Source: CAYTGR01 sp964437445
GTDB taxonomy: Bacteria > Chloroflexota > Anaerolineae > B4-G1 > SLSP01
Length of the DNA: 32,017 nucleotides
Assembly: GCA_964437445.1 (NCBI GenBank)
Contig: CAYTGR010000053.1
Span: 1 to 32,017 of the forward strand
Direction of reading: 5' to 3'
Below, in pieces: positions 1 to 8,376 of the stretch. Under the pieces are notes generated by a model that was not told the origin of the DNA, made no database searches, and worked only from the letters and a program-made list of their open reading frames with translations. Position 1 is the stretch's first letter. Every line of letters starts with the position of its first letter. A program made the translations under genes and the position numbers.

Positions 1-14
1 TGGGTGATTTGCAT
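1..14 (-). CDS. Start of a gene running off the left edge (partial)
   Basis: On the minus strand an ATG at 14-12 follows a strong Shine-Dalgarno (AAAGGAGG, complement of about 20-27) with a 5-nt spacer, and opens a frame reading M-Q-I-T before the window ends. It lies 75 bases beyond the stop of the recQ-like gene on the same strand, so it may be the next gene of that transcript. Only four codons are visible, so no function can be given. The call rests on the ribosome binding site and start codon alone. Confidence 0.55.
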
Positions 15-89
15 GGGTACCTCCTTTGAAAAATAGAAACCAGTTAAGGAGTGAGCAGAGAGCCGCCGGTAGCAGTTCCTGCTTCCTGC

Positions 90-2930
90 TCACCGCTTCC
101 CTTTTACTCCGGGATGTGTAGAAGCACCTGGCGTCTCTGGCAAGGCCGCGCGGCCCGCCGCCGTCAGTTCCAGGACGATGCCGCCGTGATCCAGCAAGCG
201 GCCCTGGAGCAGGCCCTCGCTCTCCAGGGCTTTGAGCAGGCTGGCGATGGCGCTCTCCGAGCGAAAGGCTAACGCGCCGAAGCCGGGGACAGTCCGGGCC
301 TGGGGCGGCGTTTGGGTGTCACCGCGCAACAGCTGGATGAGCGTCTGGCGGCCCCAGCCGTGTGTCCCGGCAAGCGCTTGCAGGACGGTGCGGCGCTGTT
401 CTGCCTCGTCGGGCAGTGAGATCTCCGGCGGGGGCGCGGCGGGGAGACAGTTGTCGCACGCCCGACAGCGTTCCACCGGGTGACCGCCCAGGTAGGCGTT
501 GAGATAGCCGTGACGGCAGCGGCCGGTCTGCGCGTAGGCGGCCAGCTCGTCCACCCGCTGCGTCTGGATGGCGGCGTAGCGCTCCAGCAGCCTGGCGACG
601 CGGTCGGCGGCATCGGGTGGAGCCGGCAGCAGTGCCAGCGCCAGGTCGCGCCCGCTGGGACGGTACTCCAGTAGCCCGGCATCCGCCCACGCCAGCAACC
701 GGTACTCCAGCTCGTCAGGGGTCAGGTTGAGCTGGCGGGCAAGGGGCGGCAGCGTGCAGGTGAGGTATTCGCCGGTGTGCAAGCGCGCTGCGTTGCAGAA
801 GGCGGCGAAGCCTTCCGGGGTCTCGTCGCGGCGGCGGGGCAGCCGGGCGCTGACGCTGTGCGGCACGTCCGGCCCCCGGTGGAGCAGGCCGGCCTCCTCC
901 AGCAGGCTCAGCGCAACGCGCAATTGAATATCGTCAGCGCCGGTATCGCGCTCCATCTCGTCGGCCGGGACCTGCCCGGTGTTCTCACCGGCGAAACGCC
1001 GCTTGAGCGCGGCGTAGAGGGTGCGCAGGAACTCCACCGGTACGAGTGCCTCCTGCGCGTGGCGGGTAAGGGTGGCCCGGTCGGAGGAGGCGTACATGAG
1101 CAGGCAGCGCGCGGGTTGGCCGTCGCGGCCGGCCCGTCCGGCTTCCTGGGCATAGGCTTCCAGCGAATCCGGTGGCACAAAGTGGACGATAAAGCGGATG
1201 TCGGGTTTGTCAATCCCCAGGCCAAAGGCGACGGTAGCGACGACCAGGCGGGTGCGGCCCGCCATGAAATCGTCCTGAACGCGGGCGCGGTCGGGCAGCC
1301 CGGCGTGATAAGCGGCGGCGTTCTGTCCCTGCCGGCGCAGCAGGGCGGCCAGCTCCTCGCACCGCTCGCGCGTCCCGGCGTAGATGATGCCACTGCCGCG
1401 CTCGGCCTGGCAGAAAGCGAGCAGCCGGCGCAATTTGTCATCGGCGTGGCGCGCAAAGAAGACCTCCAGCCGCAGATTGGGCCGGGTTGGTTCGGTGGCG
1501 ACGATCCGCAGCGGGCCCAGGCGCTCTAAGATGTCGCGGCGGATGCGGGCGGGCGCGGTCGCGGTCAGCGCCAGCAGTGGCGGGCGTCCCAAGACCTCGC
1601 GCGCCCGCCCGATGAGCAGATAATCGGGCCGGAAATCGTGGCCCCAGATGCTGACGCAATGGGCCTCATCCACGACCAGCCGGTTGACACCGACGCGCCG
1701 CAGCAGGTGCAGGAAGGGCGGTTGGCGCAGCCGTTCCGGGGCGGCGTAGACCAGCCGGTGCTCCCCGGCGGCAACCTGCTCCAGCCGGCGGCGCAGCTCG
1801 TCGCCTTCCAGACTGCTGTTGATCGCCACCGTCTGCCGGCGCAGGGCCGGGGGGAGTGAATCCACCTGGTCTTTCATCAGGGCGATCAGCGGCGAGATGA
1901 CCAGCGTCACGCCCTGCGTGGCCAGGAAGGCGGGCAGCTGGTAGCAGAGCGATTTCCCGCCCCCGGTGGGAAGCACGACGAGCAGATCTTCGCCGCGCAG
2001 CGCCACCGCGAGCGCCTCCAGCTGGCCCGGCAGCAACGTGGTGAAACCGAACTGCTGCCGCAGGGCGGCGGTAATCCGGCTCCGCTCCTCCGGCGTGACG
2101 GTGATGGTGTCGGCGACCGGCAGGGCTGCGGCCGGGGCAGCCATGGCCGGCTGGCCGGGCGCGGGGGATGGCGCAGGAGCGGGATGGGTACCGGCCAGCA
2201 GCTGTTGGAATGAGCGGAGTTCGCTTGCCAGGCGCTGGGCCAGCTCAGCCGCTATGTCGGCGACGCGGGTGGTTTCGCCGCTGGCCGTAAAATAGGCTTG
2301 CAGCCGGCGCAGGTAGGCAACGGGCAGGGTGGAGGCCTCTTCGTCTTCAACGCCGGCGGTTGCCTCGGCGCTGCGGAGCAGGCGGACGGCGTAGGCGCTG
2401 GCGCTGACCCAATCGCGCCGGGCCGCGTAGACTTCCATCATGCCAAGCAGGTACGCCCGGCTCTGGGGGCGCAGCGCGTCCAGACGGCGGTAGGCGGCCA
2501 GGGCAGCCTCTAAATCGCCCCGGGCCAGCTCGACCGTGCCAACGAAGGGCCAGATCAGCGCGGTAGTGGCGGCTTCCACGGCTAAGGTGCGCGTCAGGCG
2601 GTGCGCGGCCGCCACGTCCCCTTGCGCCAGGTAGATTTCTCCCAGGAGCACCTGCGCCGTCGCCGAATCTTTGAGGGCCAGCCGCTGTTGCATGACGCTG
2701 AGCGCCTCGGCCGGGCGACCTTCGGCCAGGAGTGCGCGCACGCGCAGGTCCAGTAGCGAGACCTGGGTGGGTTGCCGGGGGAGCAGGATGTCTAAGCAGG
2801 CGTGCAGGTCGGAAGTCGCCTCCCATCGCAGCAGGAAGTTGAGCAGGCGGCTGCGGTCATTGGCCTTGAGCTCGGGCACCTGCGCGGGCGTCAGGCCTAA
2901 TTGGGAAAGCAGGGAAGGGGAGGTTGTCAC
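90..2930 (-). CDS. recQ: RecQ-family ATP-dependent DNA helicase with TPR-like N-terminal extension
   Basis: 3'-5' superfamily 2 DNA helicase, expected to unwind recombination and stalled-fork intermediates. The start is GTG at 2930, with AGAGGTGG upstream. Residues 1-250 are alpha-helical and TPR-like (for example LAQGDVAAAHRL, ELARGDLEAALAAYRRL), and an Ala/Pro-rich linker runs to about 275. The helicase core has Walker A PTGGGKS (321-327), DEAH (421-424), the RecQ aromatic loop SIWGHDFRPDY (427-437), LTATAP (455-460), motif V FGLGIDKPD (569-577) and motif VI QEAGRAGRDG (595-604). A RecQ zinc site (C805, C822, C825, C828) is followed by a winged-helix region (about 845-930). No HRDC domain is visible. 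At 946 aa it is longer than typical RecQ (about 600 aa) because of the N-terminal block. Family assignment is firm; the role of the TPR-like part is unknown. Confidence 0.95.
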   Translation of the reverse strand: MTTSPSLLSQLGLTPAQVPELKANDRSRLLNFLLRWEATSDLHACLDILLPRQPTQVSLLDLRVRALLAEGRPAEALSVMQQRLALKDSATAQVLLGEIYLAQGDVAAAHRLTRTLAVEAATTALIWPFVGTVELARGDLEAALAAYRRLDALRPQSRAYLLGMMEVYAARRDWVSASAYAVRLLRSAEATAGVEDEEASTLPVAYLRRLQAYFTASGETTRVADIAAELAQRLASELRSFQQLLAGTHPAPAPSPAPGQPAMAAPAAALPVADTITVTPEERSRITAALRQQFGFTTLLPGQLEALAVALRGEDLLVVLPTGGGKSLCYQLPAFLATQGVTLVISPLIALMKDQVDSLPPALRRQTVAINSSLEGDELRRRLEQVAAGEHRLVYAAPERLRQPPFLHLLRRVGVNRLVVDEAHCVSIWGHDFRPDYLLIGRAREVLGRPPLLALTATAPARIRRDILERLGPLRIVATEPTRPNLRLEVFFARHADDKLRRLLAFCQAERGSGIIYAGTRERCEELAALLRRQGQNAAAYHAGLPDRARVQDDFMAGRTRLVVATVAFGLGIDKPDIRFIVHFVPPDSLEAYAQEAGRAGRDGQPARCLLMYASSDRATLTRHAQEALVPVEFLRTLYAALKRRFAGENTGQVPADEMERDTGADDIQLRVALSLLEEAGLLHRGPDVPHSVSARLPRRRDETPEGFAAFCNAARLHTGEYLTCTLPPLARQLNLTPDELEYRLLAWADAGLLEYRPSGRDLALALLPAPPDAADRVARLLERYAAIQTQRVDELAAYAQTGRCRHGYLNAYLGGHPVERCRACDNCLPAAPPPEISLPDEAEQRRTVLQALAGTHGWGRQTLIQLLRGDTQTPPQARTVPGFGALAFRSESAIASLLKALESEGLLQGRLLDHGGIVLELTAAGRAALPETPGASTHPGVKGKR

Positions 2931-2995
2931 TCAGGCCACCTCTCTAAAAAATAGACCACGGACGACAACCCCCAGACCACCAGTTGGGTAAAACC

Positions 2996-3023
2996 GTGGT
3001 CGGTGGTCGGTGGTCAGTGGTCT
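2996..3023 (+). repeat. 7-bp tandem repeat, unit GTGGTCN, four copies
   Basis: Four consecutive heptamers (GTGGTCG, GTGGTCG, GTGGTCA, GTGGTCT) lie between the divergent recQ-like gene and the tRNA-Leu promoter. Just upstream, 2953-2982 holds inverse-sense copies (GACCACG, GACCACC), so the tract can also fold. The same unit recurs at 14076-14103 and near 27291. Confidence 0.85.
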
Positions 3024-3079
3024 TTTGACTGCCAACCGAATGGATAGCCACTGGCGTTATTATACGCTGAAGTGATCGC

Positions 3080-3107
3080 TTGACAAAATCCGCGCTTGCG
3101 GTAAAAT
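3080..3107 (+). promoter_or_regulatory. Sigma-70-type promoter of tRNA-Leu
   Basis: TTGACA (3080-3085), a 16-bp spacer and TAAAAT (3102-3107). Transcription would start near 3114, a few bases before the mature tRNA 5' end at 3121. Confidence 0.8.
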
Positions 3108-3120
3108 CTTTCTTGCTTAA

Positions 3121-3204
3121 GCCGAAGTGGCGGAATTGGCAGACGCGCTGCGTTCAGGGCGCAGTGAGGGTTCCCTCATCTGGGTTCAAGTCCCAGCTTC
3201 GGCA
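3121..3204 (+). tRNA. tRNA-Leu (anticodon CAG)
   Basis: Cloverleaf with acceptor GCCGAAG/CTTCGGC, D-arm GCGG...CGC, anticodon stem CTGCG/CGCAG with loop TTCAGGG (anticodon CAG, reading CUG), a long class II variable arm (GAGGG TTCC CTC) and T-loop GGTTCAAGTCC. The discriminator base is A at 3204. The 3' CCA is not encoded (the next bases are CTC), so it must be added by CCA-adding enzyme. It is a single-gene transcription unit with its own promoter and terminator. Confidence 0.97.
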
Positions 3205-3210
3205 CTCCAG

Positions 3211-3236
3211 GCCCCCGGTATACCGGGGGCTTTTTT
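3211..3236 (+). terminator. Intrinsic terminator of tRNA-Leu
   Basis: Perfect GC-rich hairpin (GCCCCCGG, loop TATA, CCGGGGGC, 3211-3230) followed directly by six T residues (3231-3236), seven bases after the tRNA. Confidence 0.93.
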
Positions 3237-3266
3237 GTTGGCCGCTGCCTTTTCACTGAGAGGGAC

Positions 3267-3278
3267 TTTGCGCGCGGC
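3267..3278 (+). repeat. Half-copy of a TTTGCGCGCGGC palindrome element
   Basis: The 12-mer TTTGCGCGCGGC, preceded by GGGAC, matches the left arms of the two hairpins at 19282-19293 and 22389-22400. The right arm is absent here. It sits in the 208-bp spacer between tRNA-Leu and the DUF4332 gene, which otherwise shows no gene. Confidence 0.6.
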
Positions 3279-3412
3279 GAAGCCACTTTCCTAAATCCCC
3301 CTTAAAAATCCTCCCCGGCGGCGAAAACGCCCGCGCGGCGCTATCCCAATTTAAAAAGCTGAGTACAATGGAATTGTCTGAGTCGCTCAATTCAAGGGAA
3401 AGGAGTAGAACG

Positions 3413-3817
3413 ATGACAACAGTGCTTGAAATTGAAGGAATTGGGGAGGTTTATGCCGGCAAATTGAAGGAGGCTGGCATTGTGACGTTGGAAGCGCTGT
3501 TAGAGAAAGGGGCTACACCTCAGGGCCGGGCGGAGCTGGCCGAGAAGACCGGCATCAGCGCGACCCTGCTGCTGCGCTGGATCAATCGCGCCGACCTGTT
3601 CCGCGTTAAAGGGATCGGCGAAGAGTATGCCGACCTGCTGGAAGTTGCCGGGGTGGATACCGTCCCCGAACTGGCGCAGCGTAATCCCGACAATCTGTTT
3701 CAGAAATTGGCCGCGGTCAACGAAGAGAAAAAGCGGGTGCGCCGGCTGCCTACCCTGGAACAGGTCAGGCAATGGGTGGAACAGGCTAAGGAACTGCCAC
3801 GGGTGGTCACTTATTGA
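3413..3817 (+). CDS. DUF4332 helix-hairpin-helix protein
   Basis: A 134-aa cytoplasmic protein made of two similar helix-hairpin-helix-like halves: IEGIGEVYAGKLKEAGI near the N-terminus and VKGIGEEYADLLEVAGV at about 70-86. Each is followed by a helix ending in a basic stretch (EEKKRVRRLPT). This matches the DUF4332 family, predicted from its fold to bind nucleic acid; no enzymatic motif is present. I place the start at ATG 3413 because AAAGGAG lies 8 bases upstream. An in-frame ATG at 3368 would add 15 residues but has no ribosome binding site and overlaps a possible -10 (TACAAT, 3364-3369). The sensor kinase follows 53 bp downstream. Confidence 0.88.
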   Translation: MTTVLEIEGIGEVYAGKLKEAGIVTLEALLEKGATPQGRAELAEKTGISATLLLRWINRADLFRVKGIGEEYADLLEVAGVDTVPELAQRNPDNLFQKLAAVNEEKKRVRRLPTLEQVRQWVEQAKELPRVVTY

Positions 3818-3824
3818 TCAAGTA

Positions 3825-3855
3825 AGGGCCGCCTGCCGGTTGGGGGGGCGGCCTT
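3825..3855 (+). terminator. Possible hairpin terminator without U-tract
   Basis: A 9-bp stem, including one G-U pair (3825-3833 with 3847-3855, core GGCCGCC/GGCGGCC), lies between the DUF4332 stop and the kinase start. No T-run follows, so it may only slow or partly stop transcription. Confidence 0.35.
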
Positions 3856-3870
3856 GCACTGTTCTCAACG

Positions 3871-6789
3871 ATGAGGCCCACTGTTTTAAGCACCCTGGTC
3901 CGGTTTTGGCGGCGTCGCTCGTTCCGCATGAGGCTGTTGACGCCGGTAGTGGGACTGATGCTGGCCTCGCTCTTGGTCAGCACCTTGATTTTTGCCTCCA
4001 GTACTAACCACATCCTGGATCAGATTCTCAGGCAGCAAACCGCCACCGACGCTGCTCAAGTCATTGAAGCCTTAAATGCTCGCAGCACGGTGGTCCAGGC
4101 ATCGGCGGCCCTGCTGGCCAGCGATCCGCATTTGCCGTCTGCTCTCGCCGACGCTACCGCGGAGTCCCTGACCGTGCTGAACGAACGGGCTGACCTGGTG
4201 CGTGACCGGTTTGAGCTGTACGTTGTCCAGATTTATGACGCTCAACGCACCTTGCGGGTCAGCTGTGAACCGGCCGACGGTCAAAATCGCCCTAATCTGC
4301 TGCCGTTAGTTAATTCCGCTGCGCCGGTGGTCAGGATGGGACCGGGGGGCATTTTGCTGCTGAGCCGGGCCGAATTGCCCGACAAGACGGGAACAGTGGT
4401 CACGGCCATGGCGGTGGAGCAGGAGTTGCAGCAAATCGTCGCCCATAACCGCCTGACGGGCGATGTCGGCATAATTGTGGATGGCATCAAGGTCGGTACC
4501 CGCCAGGCACTCCCCTTTGAGTCGCCCGAAGGGCAGAGCGGCGGCCAGTTCAACCATCACCTGATTTTTACATTAGGGGATACGGTCGTCCCGCTCTTGG
4601 TGACGCGGCCGGTGACTGAGGTCCGCCGAATCACCGATATGGCATTATGGATCATGGGGAGCAGCACGTTGGTGACCACGCTGCTGCTCATCCTGGTGAG
4701 CTTCTCCGTGACACGGACCATGGCTCGTCCGGTGCAACAGCTGGTGCTGGCAGCGCAAAAAGTGATGGGTGAGGGGAAATCGGCCCAGCGGTTTGCCGAT
4801 GCCGCAGCCGGGCTTCCTTCCCCAGAGGGCGGCGACGAGCTAAGTCTCTTGACACGGACGTTCCAGACGATGCTCACAGAGCTGGCCGGGCTTTACGCCG
4901 GGCTGGAGCAGAAGGTCCAGCAGCGGACGGAAGAGCTGCACCGGCGGGCCATCCAGCTGGAGGCCAGTGTCGCGGTGGCCCAGCGTATCACCTCGCTGCT
5001 GGAGCTGGATCCACTCTTGCAGGCTGTTGTTGATCTCATTCAGCAACGGTTCCAATATTACTACGTGGCTATCTTTTTGACCGAGGGGACCACGGCCACG
5101 CTGCGCGCCTACGCCCGCTCCGACGCCGGGGACCAGGCGGGGGAGCACTGCTGGTTCAGCCTGGATGCCGGGCAGGATCCGGTCTTCAGCCGCGTGCTCC
5201 AACACCGGCAGGCGGTCCGGTTGGACGAGATTGCCCCCGGTGACCCCCTTTACCAGGATTTAGCGCCGCGCACCCGTTCTGAACTGGCGCTCCCCCTGGA
5301 GATGGGAGGGACCATCCTGGGGGTATTGGATATCCGCAGCGAGCAGCCTTATGCCTTTAACGACGAGGAGGTCCCGCTCCTGCAATCGCTCGCCGATCAG
5401 GTCGCTATCGCCATCCAGAACACCGCACGTTACCAGGGTGAGCAGACACGCCGCCAGCTGGCCGAGACGCTCTTTGAAGTCGGGCGCGTGCTCTCCGGGA
5501 CGTTGAATTTGCAGGAAGTGTTAGAGCTGATCCTCAGCAATCTGGCCCGGCTGGTCGCCTATGATCGGGGATCGGTGATGCTGCGCCAGGGGGAGATTTT
5601 GCAGATCGTGGCGGCGCGCGGTTTTCCCTGGGAGACTGATCTCCAGACCATCCAGATGGCGATTGAGGAGGGCAATGTGTTCCACCAGGTTTGTCAGACC
5701 CAGCTTCCTATCGCCCTCCCGGATGTACTGAACCGGCCCGATTGGCGACAACATCCCAACCTGCCGCAGGCCCGTTCCTGGCTGGGGGTCCCGTTGATCT
5801 TGCGGCACGAAGTCATTGGGATGTTTTCGCTGGTCCGCCAGACGCCGGAACCTTACACGGAGGATCAGGTAGCGTTAGCCATGACCTTTGCCGGTCAGGC
5901 GGCGGTGGCGTTAGAGAATGCTCGCCTCTATGAGCAGACCGCTCAGTTTAACCAACGGTTGGAGCAGATGGTTCAGGAGCGGACCGAGGCGCTGCAAGCG
6001 GCCTATGCCAAGGTGGAGCGGTTAGATCGTACCAAGTCCAATTTCATCACAGTGCTTTCGCACGAACTCCGCACCCCGCTGACCACCGTCAGCGGCTACA
6101 GCCAGATGTTGCTCAACGACGAAACGATCCAGGCCAATCCCTATTACTTGCAACTGGTGACCGGGATCCACAGTGGGGTCAGCCGTCTGCAGGAAGTGGT
6201 CAATAATATGCTGGATGTGGTCAAAGTTGACAGCCGGGCATTACAGCTGGAACGGCAGCCCCTCTCGCTCCAGCGCCTGTTACGAATCCTCTGTCGCTGC
6301 TTTGAGGAGTCCCTGCAAGAGCGCAATCTGACCCTGGCGTTGGACGATTTACGGCAGCTGCCACCGATTGAAGGGGATTGGGACGCCCTGCGGAAGGTCT
6401 TTCAACAGCTGGTCCTCAATGCGATTAAGTACACTCCCGATGGGGGACGGATCACCATTTCCGGGCGAGTGTTAGACCCCGGTGAGTATGATCTGGCCGA
6501 GGGGGGAGTAGAGATCGTCATCAGCGATACCGGCATCGGCATTGACCGGCAGGCGCAAGAGCTGATTTTCACCAAATTCTTCCAGACCGGGGAGGTTTTG
6601 TTGCACTCCACAGGGAGGACCAAGTTCAAGGGGGGCGGGCCGGGATTAGGGCTGGCGATCGCTCGGGGGATCGTGGAGGCGCATCACGGCAAGCTGTGGG
6701 TTGAAAGCCCCGGTTACGACGAACGGCGTTGTCCCGGCAGCCAGTTTCATGTGATCCTGCCGTTACGGCAGCCCGCACGTTCTGAGTGA
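3871..6789 (+). CDS. Membrane sensor histidine kinase, HAMP + two GAF domains
   Basis: Inner-membrane signal-transducing autokinase of 972 aa. A basic N-terminus leads to TM1 (about 21-43). Residues 45-250 form an extracytoplasmic sensor, then TM2 (about 256-280) and a HAMP region (TRTMARPVQQL, about 281-340) with a coiled coil. GAF 1 spans about 370-520 and GAF 2 about 540-690. The dimerisation/phosphoacceptor motif is SHELRTP with His 731. The ATP-binding domain has N-box N850 (QLVLNAIKYTPDGG), G1 DTGIG (886-890), F-box FTKFF and G2 GGGPGLGLAI (921-930). All catalytic motifs are intact. No response regulator is visible nearby, so it is an orphan kinase with unknown signal. ATG 3871 has no good Shine-Dalgarno; ATG at residue 20 would cut into the basic N-region. 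Confidence 0.93.
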   Translation: MRPTVLSTLVRFWRRRSFRMRLLTPVVGLMLASLLVSTLIFASSTNHILDQILRQQTATDAAQVIEALNARSTVVQASAALLASDPHLPSALADATAESLTVLNERADLVRDRFELYVVQIYDAQRTLRVSCEPADGQNRPNLLPLVNSAAPVVRMGPGGILLLSRAELPDKTGTVVTAMAVEQELQQIVAHNRLTGDVGIIVDGIKVGTRQALPFESPEGQSGGQFNHHLIFTLGDTVVPLLVTRPVTEVRRITDMALWIMGSSTLVTTLLLILVSFSVTRTMARPVQQLVLAAQKVMGEGKSAQRFADAAAGLPSPEGGDELSLLTRTFQTMLTELAGLYAGLEQKVQQRTEELHRRAIQLEASVAVAQRITSLLELDPLLQAVVDLIQQRFQYYYVAIFLTEGTTATLRAYARSDAGDQAGEHCWFSLDAGQDPVFSRVLQHRQAVRLDEIAPGDPLYQDLAPRTRSELALPLEMGGTILGVLDIRSEQPYAFNDEEVPLLQSLADQVAIAIQNTARYQGEQTRRQLAETLFEVGRVLSGTLNLQEVLELILSNLARLVAYDRGSVMLRQGEILQIVAARGFPWETDLQTIQMAIEEGNVFHQVCQTQLPIALPDVLNRPDWRQHPNLPQARSWLGVPLILRHEVIGMFSLVRQTPEPYTEDQVALAMTFAGQAAVALENARLYEQTAQFNQRLEQMVQERTEALQAAYAKVERLDRTKSNFITVLSHELRTPLTTVSGYSQMLLNDETIQANPYYLQLVTGIHSGVSRLQEVVNNMLDVVKVDSRALQLERQPLSLQRLLRILCRCFEESLQERNLTLALDDLRQLPPIEGDWDALRKVFQQLVLNAIKYTPDGGRITISGRVLDPGEYDLAEGGVEIVISDTGIGIDRQAQELIFTKFFQTGEVLLHSTGRTKFKGGGPGLGLAIARGIVEAHHGKLWVESPGYDERRCPGSQFHVILPLRQPARSE

Positions 6790-6795
6790 GGCAGT

Positions 6796-7581
6796 TTAGC
6801 CGCGCACCGTCACCAGGTTGCCCGATTCGTAGCGTCGTAGCCCCTGTTCAAAGAGCCAGCGCGACGCTAAGGTCACTATCACCGCCACGGTGACCAGCAG
6901 CGCCAGCTGCCCGCCATCCGGCCGGCTCAGCAGCCGCGCCGGCAACGAGCCGACGAACGCCGCCGGGATCAGTGTATAGAGCAGCAGCCGGACCGCCGCC
7001 GGGAAAATATCCACCGGATAGAGGCTGAAGGCCAGGATCGCCCCGTACAACTGTCCCGCTAACGTCTCCGCGTTGCCCAGCCAGAAGGCCAGCGCGCCGG
7101 TGCTGACACAGAAGGCCACAAAGATCGCGCTGGCCAGCGTGCCCACGCACAGGAACAGCGGCAGGTGCAGCCAAGAGGCCGGGGCAGCCACCAGGAACAA
7201 CCCCAACCCAAAGAGCAGATCCCCCCACGCCGACAGCGACATCCGCGAGACCAGCAGGTGCAGCAAGGGATCGGCCGGCAACGCCAGGTAGTAGTCCAGC
7301 TCGCCGGTGGCGATGATCCGCGCCACCCGGTCGGCGTTGCCGCAGACTACTGTTCCCAGCCCCACCCCGAAGGCCGTCACCGCGTAGATCATCATCACCC
7401 CGGTCAGATCCCAGCCGTTGAGGGTGGGGAGGCGGCTGAACAAGACGGCCCAGAAAAAGAGCAGCATCACGTCGTTGAGGAACATCCCGAACAGCTGGAG
7501 AAAAAAGGCGCCCCGGTAGGCCATCGCCGACATGAAGTTGTGGCGCAGGTAGCCCCAGATCAGTGCCAATACCTTTTTCAT
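6796..7581 (-). CDS. ABC-2 type exporter permease, second subunit (COG3694/COG4587-like)
   Basis: A 261-aa integral membrane protein with about six hydrophobic segments, including the conserved cytoplasmic motif GELDYYLALPADPLLHLL (about residues 92-109) typical of the DUF990/ABC-2 family. Its start ATG (7581) follows the upstream permease stop by three bases, with GGGGG about 8 nt ahead, so the genes are probably translationally coupled. With its partner permease and the ATPase it should form one exporter; the substrate is unknown. It ends 6 bp from the convergent kinase stop, with no room for a separate terminator. Confidence 0.88.
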   Translation of the reverse strand: MKKVLALIWGYLRHNFMSAMAYRGAFFLQLFGMFLNDVMLLFFWAVLFSRLPTLNGWDLTGVMMIYAVTAFGVGLGTVVCGNADRVARIIATGELDYYLALPADPLLHLLVSRMSLSAWGDLLFGLGLFLVAAPASWLHLPLFLCVGTLASAIFVAFCVSTGALAFWLGNAETLAGQLYGAILAFSLYPVDIFPAAVRLLLYTLIPAAFVGSLPARLLSRPDGGQLALLVTVAVIVTLASRWLFEQGLRRYESGNLVTVRG

Positions 7582-7584
7582 CGG

Positions 7585-8373
7585 TCATCCCCCGTTGATC
7601 ACCAGCCGCCGCCGGGCGGCCCGCCAGACCAGCAACACCGCTAACCAGCACACCGCAATGTAGGCCACTTGAACGGCGAGGTTGCGCAGCACCGTCTCCG
7701 GTGTGAAGGCGACGAAGGCCTGCGCCGGGGCGTAGGTGACTGCCTGGAAGGGGAGCCAGCGAGAGAGCCGCTGTAGCCACGGCGGGAAGAAATCCAGCGG
7801 CAGGAAGAGGCCGCCGAGGGTGAAGACCAGTTTCTGGTAAATCCAAAAGACCGGCGTGACCTCCTCCAACCAGAACGCTGCCAGCCCGATCAGGACTGCG
7901 ATCAGTGCATCCAGCAACAGCGCCAGCCAGGCCATGACCAGGAAGGCCACCAGCCCGGCCGGGCTGCCGGCGAACTGGCCGATTCCCACCAGCACCACCA
8001 GTACCGCCGTCCCCAGGTTGAGCAGGAAGCGTGGCGCGGAATTGCCCAGCGAGTTTGCTACCTGGTAGAAGGGGTAGCTCAGGGGACGGGTCAGCGTGTA
8101 GGCTAGGTCGCCCGCTTTGACCGCCTCGCTGATTTCCGTGAAGACCCGCGAGGTGGAAAGCGTCACTGTCTCGGCCATGGCTAAGTACCAGACCATCTGC
8201 GCCAGCGAGTAGCTGCCCAGCGTCTCCTGCCCGCTGACCCGAAACGCTGTGACCCAGAGCGCCATGAAGATCCCCACAAAGAGCATGATGGAGATGGCGC
8301 GCAGCCCCAGTTCGGCCCGATAGGCCCACTGTTGCCGTGCCGCAATCCGAAAAACGAAGAGGTAACGGGCCAT
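7585..8373 (-). CDS. ABC-2 type exporter permease, first subunit (COG4587/COG3694-like)
   Basis: A 262-aa membrane protein with about six transmembrane spans and the family motif AGDLAYTLTRPLSYPFY (about 86-102). It is paralogous in layout to the following permease, suggesting a heterodimeric membrane core. The start ATG 8373 lies 3 bases after the ATPase stop. The TGA stop overlaps a spurious out-of-frame ATG. Substrate and direction cannot be read from sequence; efflux is the family expectation. Confidence 0.88.
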   Translation of the reverse strand: MARYLFVFRIAARQQWAYRAELGLRAISIMLFVGIFMALWVTAFRVSGQETLGSYSLAQMVWYLAMAETVTLSTSRVFTEISEAVKAGDLAYTLTRPLSYPFYQVANSLGNSAPRFLLNLGTAVLVVLVGIGQFAGSPAGLVAFLVMAWLALLLDALIAVLIGLAAFWLEEVTPVFWIYQKLVFTLGGLFLPLDFFPPWLQRLSRWLPFQAVTYAPAQAFVAFTPETVLRNLAVQVAYIAVCWLAVLLVWRAARRRLVINGG

Positions 8374-8376
8374 GTC

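Noticed and set aside
51..93. Terminator after the recQ-like gene
   Set aside because: An 8-bp stem (GTGAGCAG/CTGCTCAC) exists but has a 27-nt loop, overlaps the stop codon and has no T-run; the next gene start follows closely on the same strand.
3871..6789. Hybrid kinase or two-component operon
   Set aside because: No receiver domain is found in the protein and no response regulator gene lies on either side.
6848..8329. 493-codon minus-strand open frame across both ABC permease genes
   Set aside because: It is a same-strand, out-of-frame shadow with Gly/Ala/Arg-rich low-complexity sequence; the two permease frames have clear motifs and starts.
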